From Flavobacteriaceae bacterium (GTDB lineage: Bacteria; Bacteroidota; Bacteroidia; Flavobacteriales; Flavobacteriaceae): DNA of 51,409 nucleotides. Location: assembly GCA_002702895.1 (NCBI GenBank), contig PACX01000024.1, positions 56,536-107,944 on the forward strand, in the 5' to 3' direction. Shown here one piece after another: positions 44,885 to 51,409 of this stretch. Each line of letters opens with the position of its first letter. The stretch's first letter is position 1. The position numbers and the translations under genes were made by a program. Below the pieces are notes generated by a model. That model searched no databases, was not told the DNA's origin, and saw nothing but the letters and a program-made list of their open reading frames with translations.

Positions 44885-46018
44885 ATGAAAAAGATATTTA
44901 TAGTATTTATTCTCTTTATATCCTGTTCAGGCAGTAATAATGAAGAGGAGGTTAGTATAGAGAATCCACAACAAAATGTTGAGAGTTTTAAAAAGATTAT
45001 CTCAGATAATTATAACAAAGATTCTTTTAAATTTGGAGCTACATTAAATTTTTTTCAGCTCAATTCAGATACTGAAAAACTTTTTTTAAAAGAGTTTACA
45101 TATACAACTGCTGAAAATTCTTTTAAACAAACTATAGTTCATCCTGAACCAGATATATGGAATTGGGATAGAGTTGATGCTTTTATAAATTTTGCTAATA
45201 CTAATAATGTTGAAATGAGAGTCCATGGTCCCATTGGTCCTCAATCGTCAACCTGGGCAAAGGAAGATTTTAGGACGAAAGAAGAACTTACAAAAAACTA
45301 TGAGGAATTTCTAACAGAACTATGTAAGAAAATTAATAATGAAAAAAATATCAAATGGATGGATGTTGTTAATGAAACAATTGGATCTAATGGGGAATGG
45401 ACAGATAAAAAAGATGGAACTAATAAGTGGGAAAATCCATGGACCCAGATAGGAAAAAACAATGATGGTATTCCGCTATACATAATAAGATCATTTGAAA
45501 TTGCTGATCAGTTTGCTCCTAATATAAGCTTAGTTTTTAATCAGCATGCTGGTATGCAACCTGAGATGTGGGATAAAGTTAAAGAGACTATACTTTATTT
45601 AAAAAATAAAGGTATAAGGATAGATGGGTTGGGATGGCAGGCTCATTTAAGAGATAATGTTGTTTTATCATTAAATAAAGAAAAGTTAGATTATTTATTG
45701 TCACTAATTGATTGGGCACATCAAAATAATTTGGATTTTCATATTACAGAAATTGATTATAGGTTAGTAGGAACTAATCCTACTAGTTCTCAATACAATA
45801 GACAAGCTCACGGATACACCAATATTCTAAAAATTTTAATATCAAAAAGAAATAATGGTGTTGTCACCTATAATACATGGGGAGTTTATGATAAAAATGA
45901 TATCTCATCTCATGAATTTAAATATATTTATGATTCAAATTTAAATCCAAAGAAAGCAGTTGATGAATTGAAAAAAGCTTTGAAAAGTAAAAGTATAATT
46001 CCAAAATATTTAGATTAA
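44885..46018 (+). CDS. GH10 endo-1,4-beta-xylanase, lipoprotein
   Basis: A 377-residue glycoside hydrolase family 10 enzyme with a lipoprotein signal (VFILFISCSGSN, Cys15). The acid/base glutamate is in MDVVNETIG (Glu164) and the nucleophile in FHITEIDYR (Glu289), both in the standard GH10 context; NFEMRVHGPIGPQ-like and GLGWQAHLRDN match family blocks. It cleaves internal beta-1,4-xylosidic bonds; a marine source such as red-algal or mixed-linkage xylan is possible. No carbohydrate-binding module is seen. Surface anchoring is inferred from the lipobox. Convergent with the BNR-4 gene, with 27 bases between the stops. Confidence 0.92.
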   Translation: MKKIFIVFILFISCSGSNNEEEVSIENPQQNVESFKKIISDNYNKDSFKFGATLNFFQLNSDTEKLFLKEFTYTTAENSFKQTIVHPEPDIWNWDRVDAFINFANTNNVEMRVHGPIGPQSSTWAKEDFRTKEELTKNYEEFLTELCKKINNEKNIKWMDVVNETIGSNGEWTDKKDGTNKWENPWTQIGKNNDGIPLYIIRSFEIADQFAPNISLVFNQHAGMQPEMWDKVKETILYLKNKGIRIDGLGWQAHLRDNVVLSLNKEKLDYLLSLIDWAHQNNLDFHITEIDYRLVGTNPTSSQYNRQAHGYTNILKILISKRNNGVVTYNTWGVYDKNDISSHEFKYIYDSNLNPKKAVDELKKALKSKSIIPKYLD

Positions 46019-46060
46019 ATTATATATAAAATAGTTTATTTAAAATTAATAATCTAAATA
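46007..46060. terminator. Inverted repeat between convergent xylanase and BNR-4 genes
   Basis: TATTTAGATTA (46007-46017) and TAATCTAAATA (46050-46060) are perfect 11-base inverted copies with a 32-base AT-rich spacer. Each arm encodes the C-terminal YLD(Y) end of one gene. It may be a bidirectional terminator or merely reflect similar coding ends; the arms have few G/C pairs. Confidence 0.35.
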
Positions 46061-47488
46061 AAGAAAACCAGAACTTTGTTTTTCAGGATCACTGTTCCAT
46101 CCATAAAAGATAAAAGCATCTTTCATTTTATTTCCCTTTTTATCTTTAATAAACTGGATATTGTTAAATTTCCAGTCTGAGTCAGTATTTTTAGGAGTTA
46201 TTTTTTTATAAAATTCCCAATTCATACCATCGTTAGATACCCACTCCTCAATTTGACCCCCACCATGTTTATCCATGTAACCACCATTTAATTCATTAAT
46301 TTTTGTCCAATTATTCAAATTATTTTCTCTTAAAAATTTTTTAGCATCATCATATGGTGTTTTTAATACTTTATCTCCAGTAATAAGATAAGCATGGTAT
46401 TTGTCATTTTTAATTATTATATCAGCATTATTCCATTGATGATTTGAACTTCTAATAGAAGATTTAATCCATTTTTCATTCAAATAATGAACAAAATAAT
46501 ATTGAAATTCATTAAGATTTTTTTCAGTGAGAACATGAAGAAAAGCAGGGTTCCCGTTTTTGTCTTCAATAATTTCTGGTGGAATTCCTGAACCCCTTCC
46601 CTTTGTATTCCATATAATACAGTTTTGGTTAGCAGTATATAGATCAATTGGAAGTTTCATGGGTTCACCTGAAAAATTATATGCTTTTCCACTTTCCAAG
46701 TCAATTTTTAAATAATATAGATTGTACTTGTAATCATTTGTGACAATTGTATTGTAACGTTCGTTGAAGTATCTACCCGGATTATTTTGTTTATTATCAT
46801 CATAAGATATAAATGCTATATGCATAAATTTTTTATCATTACTTAAAGTATAAGAATGATATGAAGACCATTCAAACATTCCTTTACTGTCTAAATCAGT
46901 CGTGGGTGAAACACTTGATATCCAAACCTTTGTATTGTAATTTTTTAAAGCATATTTCCAATTACTGGTATGTCCCCCATTTCTAAAATAGATTATATCT
47001 CCAAAGGCAGATGTTGAAAATGAAGGGTAAGAAACTTTGGTTTCCAAAAAAGGAATTTTTTCCCAATCATCTAAAGATTTACCTATTGAAAGTTTTTTTT
47101 TTGAAATTAAATGAATGCCTGGAGAATTATGAGCACCATAAAAAACATGTAAATTCATTTTTTTATCTGCCCAAATAATTGGACAATCATGGTGATCTGA
47201 TGAAGCACTTCCTAAGCTAAAGGAATCCCCAAAAGTTTTGGTTTTTAAATTAAAATTAGTGATAATCGGCATTGTTCTTGGCTTTTCATCTTTATTAATG
47301 CTATTTCCATTATAAACCAAATAAATTTCATTTCCCTCTTTTAAAGCCTGAGGTCTCTGTCTTCTATCGTATAACATTTTTAAATTTCCACCTTCTCCAA
47401 ATGAATAAATAGCGTATTTGTTATTTTGTTGTTGAGAATATAATTGACTTGTAATTAAAATTAAGGTAGCAAGCAATTTATTTTTCAT
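46046..47488 (-). CDS. Secreted BNR-4-type beta-propeller protein, possible glycan-active enzyme
   Basis: A 480-residue protein with a signal peptide (LLATLILITSQLYSQQ). It resembles the BNR_4 family: SSDHHDCPIIWADKKMNLHVFYGAHNSP is a typical blade with conserved histidines, and several Asp-box-like blade turns follow (e.g. DDWEKIPFLE, WNNADIIIKNDKYHAYLITG). Some BNR_4 proteins are oligosaccharide lyases (ulvan group) or glycosidases; the catalytic residues cannot be assigned from sequence alone here. The sulfatase and xylanase nearby favour a polysaccharide role. Reads leftward, ending against the xylanase gene; tRNA-Pro(TGG) lies upstream of its start. Confidence 0.75.
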   Translation of the reverse strand: MKNKLLATLILITSQLYSQQQNNKYAIYSFGEGGNLKMLYDRRQRPQALKEGNEIYLVYNGNSINKDEKPRTMPIITNFNLKTKTFGDSFSLGSASSDHHDCPIIWADKKMNLHVFYGAHNSPGIHLISKKKLSIGKSLDDWEKIPFLETKVSYPSFSTSAFGDIIYFRNGGHTSNWKYALKNYNTKVWISSVSPTTDLDSKGMFEWSSYHSYTLSNDKKFMHIAFISYDDNKQNNPGRYFNERYNTIVTNDYKYNLYYLKIDLESGKAYNFSGEPMKLPIDLYTANQNCIIWNTKGRGSGIPPEIIEDKNGNPAFLHVLTEKNLNEFQYYFVHYLNEKWIKSSIRSSNHQWNNADIIIKNDKYHAYLITGDKVLKTPYDDAKKFLRENNLNNWTKINELNGGYMDKHGGGQIEEWVSNDGMNWEFYKKITPKNTDSDWKFNNIQFIKDKKGNKMKDAFIFYGWNSDPEKQSSGFLYLDY

Positions 47489-47561
47489 AAAAAAATATTG
47501 ATTGAAGAGAATCTAAATTTAATCTTTTTTTAATGATTATAGATTCTAATAGCATAGTTAA

Positions 47562-47606
47562 TAAAAAATTCCAATCAATTAAAAATCAACTAATTGGAAT
47601 TTTTTA
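47562..47606 (-). terminator. Intrinsic terminator of tRNA-Pro(TGG)
   Basis: TAAAAAATTCCAAT (47562-47575) and ATTGGAATTTTTTA (47593-47606) form a perfect 14-base-pair stem with a 17-base loop, ending in a T-run on the minus strand. It lies 3 bases beyond the tRNA discriminator base. Confidence 0.75.
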
Positions 47607-47609
47607 GTG

Positions 47610-47684
47610 TCGGGGTGGCAAGATTCGAACTTGCGACCTCCGCGTCCCAAACGCGGCGCGATAACCGGGCTACGCTACACCCCG
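47610..47684 (-). tRNA. tRNA-Pro, anticodon TGG
   Basis: Minus-strand cloverleaf: acceptor CGGGGTG/CACCCCG, anticodon stem CCGCG/CGCGG with loop TTTGGGA (anticodon TGG), T arm GCAAG-TTCGAAT-CTTGC, discriminator A, CCA not encoded. A near-ideal promoter precedes it and a hairpin terminator follows, so it is an independent unit. Confidence 0.96.
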
Positions 47685-47695
47685 AAAAGAGCGAG

Positions 47696-47726
47696 CAAAT
47701 ATAGGATAATTTAAAAAATCATCAAA
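47696..47726 (-). promoter_or_regulatory. Promoter of tRNA-Pro(TGG)
   Basis: On the minus strand TTTG (47723-47726), 19 bases, TATATTTG (47696-47703): this is the full Bacteroidota -33/-7 arrangement (TTTG, about 19 bases, TAnnTTTG). It ends 11 bases before the tRNA 5' end. It is the best promoter match seen in the window. Confidence 0.7.
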
Positions 47727-47806
47727 TAATAATTGATGATAACTTTTTATACTTTTTTGAAAAGCAAATGGTCAAATATTTTAAATTTATATTTTTAAAT
47801 ATTAAA

Positions 47807-48748
47807 ATGTCCTTAGAAAGAATAAAAACATTAATTATAGGTTCTGGTCCAGCAGGTTATACTGCAGCTATATATGCTTCAAGAGCAGACTTAAAGCCTG
47901 TTGTTTACACTGGAATGGAACCTGGCGGACAATTAACAACAACAACTGAAGTAGATAATTTTCCTGGATACCCAGATGGTGTAGATGGTCCAACTATGAT
48001 GGTTGAGTTACAAAAACAAGCTGAAAGATTTGGAACAGATGTGAGAATAGGTATGGTAACTGAAGTTAAATTGAATAGTGAACTAGGAGGAATTCATAAA
48101 GTAAAAGTTGATAATGGTAAAGAAATTGAAGCTGATACTATTATAATTTCAACTGGTGCAACTGCAAAATATTTAGGAATCCCATCAGAAGAAAGATTAA
48201 AAGGTGGAGGAGTTTCTGCATGTGCAGTTTGTGATGGTTTCTTTTACAAGGGACAAGATGTTGCTATTGTAGGAGGAGGAGATACAGCTGCTGAAGAAGC
48301 AACATATTTATCTAATATTTGTTCAAAGGTGACTATGGTTGTTAGAAAGGGTCAGATGAGAGCTTCCAAAGCAATGCAACATAGAGTAAATTCTAGAAAA
48401 AATATAGATGTTAAGTATTTTTCTGAAATTCAAGAAGTTCTAGGCGATAATGTAGTGGAAGGTGTAAGAATAATTAATAATCAAACTTCTAAAACAGAAG
48501 ATATAAAAGTTACTGGATTTTTTGTTGCAATTGGACATAAGCCTAATACGGATATTTTTAAAGGTCAATTAGAAATGGATGATGCTGGATATATTATTAC
48601 AGATGGAAAAACTACTCAAACAAATTATCCGGGTGTTTTTGCATCTGGAGATGTTCAAGATAAAGAATATAGACAAGCCGTAACTGCCGCTGGGACTGGA
48701 TGTATGGCTGCTTTGGATGCTGAACGCTATTTAGCATCTATCGAATAA
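47807..48748 (+). CDS. trxB: Thioredoxin-disulfide reductase TrxB
   Basis: NADPH-flavoprotein that keeps thioredoxin reduced. IIGSGPAGYTAAIYASRA (FAD loop), the redox pair in ACAVCDGFF (Cys139 and Cys142), VAIVGGGDTAAEEATYLS (NADPH loop) and FASGDVQDKEYRQAVTAAG give a full 313-residue enzyme. An in-frame ATG at 47768 would add MVKYFKFIFLNIK; I prefer 47807 (MSLERIKTL) because it matches the family N-terminus and the extra residues look like non-coding AT-rich DNA. It lies divergent from tRNA-Pro(TGG) and precedes the DUF4442 gene; OxyR, encoded 1.7 kb away on the other strand, may govern it. Confidence 0.97.
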   Translation: MSLERIKTLIIGSGPAGYTAAIYASRADLKPVVYTGMEPGGQLTTTTEVDNFPGYPDGVDGPTMMVELQKQAERFGTDVRIGMVTEVKLNSELGGIHKVKVDNGKEIEADTIIISTGATAKYLGIPSEERLKGGGVSACAVCDGFFYKGQDVAIVGGGDTAAEEATYLSNICSKVTMVVRKGQMRASKAMQHRVNSRKNIDVKYFSEIQEVLGDNVVEGVRIINNQTSKTEDIKVTGFFVAIGHKPNTDIFKGQLEMDDAGYIITDGKTTQTNYPGVFASGDVQDKEYRQAVTAAGTGCMAALDAERYLASIE

Positions 48749-48777
48749 TAAATTATATCATCTTTATAAAATTTTAA

Positions 48778-49248
48778 ATGAGTAAACTAGATTTAATTAT
48801 GAAAAATACTTTCTCTTTTTTCGTTCTTCCATTAGCTTATATTTCTGGAATCCGAGTTCAATCTATCGAGGATAATAAATGTGTAGTTCGTGTAAAACAT
48901 CGCTGGATAAATCAGAACCCCTTTAAATCTTTATATTGGGCCGTTCAAGGAATGGCAGCAGAAATGCCAGGTGGGTTAATCTTACAAAATAAAATTAAAA
49001 AAAGTGGTCATAGTATAGCTATGTTATTGATTGGATCTACATCAAAATTTACTAAAAAAGCAACTGGTAAAATTCTATTTATTTATGATCAAGGGAAAGA
49101 TTTAGATCAATTAATTAATGATGCATTAGATACTAAACTTCCTCAAAAAATTAGCATTAATACGAAAGGAATTGATGAAAAAGGTGATATAGTTTCAGAA
49201 TTTTCATTTGAATGGAGCATTAAATTAAGATTAAATAAAAAATCTTAA
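48778..49248 (+). CDS. DUF4442 hotdog-fold protein (putative thioesterase-like)
   Basis: A 156-residue protein with the DUF4442 pattern: an N-terminal helix with SFFVLPLAYISGIRV, CVVRVKHRWINQNPFKSLYWAVQGMAAEMPGG (hydrophobic central helix region, in parts) and SKFTKKATGKILF. The family is of the acyl-CoA-thioesterase hotdog superfamily, but without an obvious catalytic acid. Function unknown. It begins 29 bases after trxB, probably in the same transcript. Confidence 0.8.
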   Translation: MSKLDLIMKNTFSFFVLPLAYISGIRVQSIEDNKCVVRVKHRWINQNPFKSLYWAVQGMAAEMPGGLILQNKIKKSGHSIAMLLIGSTSKFTKKATGKILFIYDQGKDLDQLINDALDTKLPQKISINTKGIDEKGDIVSEFSFEWSIKLRLNKKS

Positions 49249-49309
49249 CATTTCTTAAACATTTTCAAGCGTTTATTTTTTTTAAATTTATTATAACTAA
49301 TCAATTATT

Positions 49310-49492
49310 GTGTCTAGATCAGTATATAAGTATACTATTGAGGTATTGAAAAAAGTGAGTTTTAATCCTAAACTTTTTAAAAAGGAATTACAAAAGGCTT
49401 CTTTAAGATTATTGCCTTACGAATATTATGAACTAATTATTTGGGTAAAAGAGTATACTGTAAATAAGCCAGCCCTACAAGGAATTATATAA
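49310..49492 (+). CDS. Small conserved flavobacterial protein (60 aa, GTG start)
   Basis: A 60-residue protein, MSRSVYKYTIEVLKKVSFNP at its start and LLPYEYYELIIWVKEY in the middle. I recognise the KVSFNPxLFxxEL...LLPYE pattern from short hypothetical proteins in many Flavobacteriaceae. It is mostly helical with no membrane segment. The start codon is GTG at 49310. It ends 4 bases before the stop of oxyR on the other strand. Function unknown; the adjacency to oxyR could be conserved, but I cannot check. Confidence 0.75.
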   Translation: MSRSVYKYTIEVLKKVSFNPKLFKKELQKASLRLLPYEYYELIIWVKEYTVNKPALQGII

Positions 49493-49496
49493 TTTT

Positions 49497-50450
49497 CTAC
49501 ATTCTTCTTGCTTCTCTGTTTTTTAAAGGACTTATAATATTTACATCAGCAAAATTAATTTTTATCTTTGTGAGATCATGTATTAGAGATTTAATTTCAT
49601 TTATGATATGAATTTTAACTTCACTTTTATGATATACTAAACTTACCTCTCTAGATGGCTTTGGATCTTTGAATTTATGAAGCATTTTTCTTTGACTATC
49701 ATTTAAGTTTAAAGTATGAAGAAAAGGTAAAAATGTTATTCCCAATCCCCGATCAGCTAAATTAATTAATGATTCAAAATTCCCAGTTTTTAATTCAAAC
49801 TTTCCCCTGTATTCATGACAATCAAAACATAGATTTTCTATACTGTTTCTAAAACAATTACCATCTTTTAATAAAAGCAAATCATTTGAATACAAATCTT
49901 TAGGAACAATTTCTTTTTTACCAAAATGTTTATTGTGTTTTGGAAGATATGCCACAAAAGGTTCATAATAAATCGGTTTTTCTATTAATTCATCATCTTC
50001 AAGTGGAGTTGCAGCAATAATTAGGTCTAAATGTTTATTTTTTAATTTTGAAATTAGTTCAGTTGTTGGAAATTCAAAAAAAGAAACTTTTAATAATGGA
50101 AATTTATCTACTAATTCATTAAGAAAAATTGGAAGTAGTGTAGACATAATTGTAGGAACTATACCAATTTTAAAATTGCCTCCAATAATTCCTCTATCCT
50201 GGTCTACAACATCTTTTATTTTCTCTGATTCGCTTACTATTTTTTTACATTGATGGATTATTTTTTTTCCAATTTCAGTTAATTGTATTGGTTTTTTTGT
50301 TCTATCAAAAATTATAATATCTAATTCACTTTCGAGCTTTTGAATTTGCATACTCAATGTTGGCTGTGTAACAAAACATTTTTCAGCAGCAACTGTAAAA
50401 TTTAAATATTGGGAAACTGCTATTGCATATTTTAATTGTACTATTGTCAT
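49497..50450 (-). CDS. oxyR: Hydrogen-peroxide-sensing LysR-type regulator OxyR
   Basis: A 317-residue LysR-type regulator. The N-terminal helix-turn-helix is MTIVQLKYAIAVSQYLNFTVAA with FVTQPTLSMQIQKLE. The regulatory domain carries the peroxide-sensing cysteines: NCFRNSIENLC places them at residues 199 and 208, the same numbers as in Escherichia coli OxyR; a further Cys211 (FDCHEY) lies close by. GLGITFLP is also typical. It should induce catalase and peroxiredoxin-type genes, none of which are in view; trxB nearby is a plausible target. A palindrome lies just before the start. Confidence 0.93.
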   Translation of the reverse strand: MTIVQLKYAIAVSQYLNFTVAAEKCFVTQPTLSMQIQKLESELDIIIFDRTKKPIQLTEIGKKIIHQCKKIVSESEKIKDVVDQDRGIIGGNFKIGIVPTIMSTLLPIFLNELVDKFPLLKVSFFEFPTTELISKLKNKHLDLIIAATPLEDDELIEKPIYYEPFVAYLPKHNKHFGKKEIVPKDLYSNDLLLLKDGNCFRNSIENLCFDCHEYRGKFELKTGNFESLINLADRGLGITFLPFLHTLNLNDSQRKMLHKFKDPKPSREVSLVYHKSEVKIHIINEIKSLIHDLTKIKINFADVNIISPLKNREARRM

Positions 50451-50458
50451 GATAGATA

Positions 50459-50474
50459 ATATCTTTTAAGATAT
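50459..50474. promoter_or_regulatory. Palindrome before oxyR, possible autoregulatory site
   Basis: ATATCTT TT AAGATAT is a perfect 7-base inverted repeat with a 2-base centre, 8 bases upstream of the oxyR ATG. An ATAG lies directly beside it (about 50453-50456), as in OxyR half-sites, but the standard 7-base-spaced ATAG/CTAT series is not clearly met. AT-rich palindromes of this size can arise by chance. Confidence 0.3.
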
Positions 50475-50501
50475 AAAAAATAATAGAATTTGCCAATATA
50501 C

Positions 50502-51179
50502 TTAATTGATTATTACTGTTTTAAACCTTACATTATCCAATGGCCACTCTCTTTTATCAGTTTCAAGATTAGAAATTATATCTACTACATTCATTCCTTT
50601 TATTACTTTTCCAAACGCTGTATAGTTACCATCTAAATGATATGCTCCATCTTTTTTTTGAACTATAAAAAACTCATATGGGGAAGCAAGTTTATGTGGA
50701 TTTTCAATTTCACTGCTAGGCATTGAAACAATTCCTCTATGATGTTTATATCCCTTTTTAGTATCTGGAGGTAAAAGATATCTTCCAATTGCTCTTCTTT
50801 TTTTAGATGTACTTAAATTATCAGAATTCCCACCTTGTATAATAAAGTCTTTTACAACTCTATGAAAATATTCTCCTTCAAAATAATTTTTTTTGGTTAA
50901 AAAAATGAAATTCGCTCTGTGATATGGCGTGTTTTCAAACAACTCTATATCAATATTTCCATAATCAGTTATTATTCTTACAAGATTTTCTTGATTATTT
51001 TTTTCATAATTATAAAAAAATGGGATTACATTTTCATCATTTAACAGAAAAACTTTCTTTTTTTCAATAGGTTTTATTTTAATTTCTTTTTTTAAGACTA
51101 TTTTTTTTGTCGGCTTATTATTACTAATATCTTTACAAGAGATAAAGCTTAATAAACCAATAATAATCAAAATCTTCAT
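50502..51179 (-). CDS. Cyclophilin-type peptidyl-prolyl isomerase, lipoprotein
   Basis: A 225-residue protein. From the ATG at 51177-51179 it gives the lipoprotein signal MKILIIIGLLSFISCKDIS (Cys15). An ATG 9 bases further upstream (MHLMKI) is possible but less natural. The cyclophilin domain starts around residue 65 (VRIITDYGNIDIELFENTPYHRANF), with the catalytic YFHRVVKDFIIQGG and PYEFFIVQKKDGAYHLDGNYTAFGKV (in parts). It would assist folding of exported or surface proteins in the periplasm. The gene ends 51 bases before oxyR. Divergent start from the NUDIX gene, with 3 bases between the two ATGs. Confidence 0.93.
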   Translation of the reverse strand: MKILIIIGLLSFISCKDISNNKPTKKIVLKKEIKIKPIEKKKVFLLNDENVIPFFYNYEKNNQENLVRIITDYGNIDIELFENTPYHRANFIFLTKKNYFEGEYFHRVVKDFIIQGGNSDNLSTSKKRRAIGRYLLPPDTKKGYKHHRGIVSMPSSEIENPHKLASPYEFFIVQKKDGAYHLDGNYTAFGKVIKGMNVVDIISNLETDKREWPLDNVRFKTVIIN

Positions 51180-51182
51180 TAG

Positions 51183-51409
51183 ATGCATTTTTCAGATTTT
51201 AAAAAAGTTTTGTCAAAAATAAATGATTTTGATCTTCCTGGAAATAAATCTCTTTTAAAATTAGCTCCACCATCAAGATTAAAAGAAATTAAGGAAGGAT
51301 TTATTCCAAAAAATCCTAAACTTGCAGCTGTTTTAGTTTTATTTTATGGTGATATAAATAATGATACAAGAATGACACTTATTTTAAGAAATACTTATAA
51401 TGGTGTACA
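51183..51409 (+). CDS. NUDIX hydrolase, CoA pyrophosphatase-like, 3' end cut by window edge
   Basis: 75 codons are visible. MHFSDFKKVLSKINDFDLPG, then KLAPPSRLKEIKEGF and NPKLAAVLVLFYGDI (first strand of the NUDIX fold), LILRNTYNGV. This is the N-terminus of the flavobacterial CoA pyrophosphatase-type NUDIX proteins that split CoA or acyl-CoA. The GX5EX7REUXEEXGU box lies beyond the edge, so the assignment rests on the leading region. Starts at 51183, 3 bases from the cyclophilin start on the other strand, in the palindrome ATGCAT. Confidence 0.75.
   Translation, partial: MHFSDFKKVLSKINDFDLPGNKSLLKLAPPSRLKEIKEGFIPKNPKLAAVLVLFYGDINNDTRMTLILRNTYNGV

Noticed and set aside
41315-47684. Integrated mobile element with att sites
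   Set aside because: No integrase, transposase or exact direct repeat was found; only the tRNA bracketing remains, which I list as an inference.
47768-47806. Longer TrxB N-terminus (MVKYFKFIFLNIK...)
   Set aside because: The added residues look like translated AT-rich spacer, and the family starts at the MSLERIKTL equivalent.
1-51409. CRISPR arrays, insertion sequences, prophage, toxin-antitoxin or restriction systems
   Set aside because: No repeat-spacer pattern, transposase motifs, phage genes or matching protein families were seen.

Overview
The window is strongly AT-rich and gene-dense, with very short intergenic gaps. Its gene content and order are those of a member of the Bacteroidota, most likely a streamlined marine Flavobacteriaceae. 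The main reasons are the parA-parB-DUF5683-dapB-lepB(DUF5684)-wbqC order, a SusC-like/outer-membrane beta-barrel receptor with a carboxypeptidase-regulatory-like N-terminus, a DUF5117 metalloprotease, a CAL67264-type mini membrane protein, TAnnTTTG-type promoter elements, and few recognisable Shine-Dalgarno sites. I see no transposase, integrase, prophage, CRISPR array, rRNA or replication origin. Both window edges cut genes.

Layout. 1-5.8 kb (minus): a metabolic operon panB, RluA-type pseudouridine synthase, leuA, leuC, leuD and a second LeuA-family gene cut by the left edge. 6-9.5 kb (plus): dnaK with a hairpin terminator, a hotdog thioesterase, a CPBP protease and a 59-residue membrane protein. 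9.5-15.7 kb: fumC and a 52-residue membrane protein, then a minus-strand run prfB (with a programmed +1 frameshift), HAD phosphatase, ArsC-like protein and outer-membrane receptor. 15.8-30.6 kb (plus): DUF5117 protease, threonine aldolase, oligopeptidase B, a cysteine-synthase-like enzyme paired with an alpha-oxoamine synthase (candidate sulfonolipid/capnine pair), pyrR-pyrB-small protein-rnz, pdxH-SixA-ppk1-ppx. 30.6-41.3 kb (minus): dnaX, then (after plus-strand rnpB) wbqC, lepB, dapB, DUF5683, parB, parA, divIC, udk, cytochrome c, sugar dehydrogenase and a Bax-inhibitor-like protein. 41.3-47.7 kb: two tRNA-Pro genes (GGG, TGG) bracket a surface/secreted set: an odd metal-site-like lipoprotein, sulfatase, GDPD, GH10 xylanase and BNR-4 beta-propeller. 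47.8-51.4 kb: trxB, a DUF4442 hotdog protein, a 60-residue protein, oxyR, a lipoprotein cyclophilin and the start of a NUDIX CoA pyrophosphatase.

How genes work together. PanB and LeuA both draw on 2-oxoisovalerate, so the first operon sits at the branch between pantothenate and leucine. SixA, Ppk1 and Ppx are translationally coupled and would make and break polyphosphate. The PLP enzyme pair at 21.4-23.7 kb is the most suggestive biochemical unit: by analogy with the cysteate-fatty acyltransferase of Flavobacterium johnsoniae, it could make cysteate and condense it with an acyl group into capnine, the base of the sulfonolipids. The 41-47.6 kb block looks like a small accessory set for sulfated, xylose-containing algal polysaccharide, although it lacks a SusC/SusD pair. 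I did not find a clearly new defence or mobile system; most of the window is core genome.
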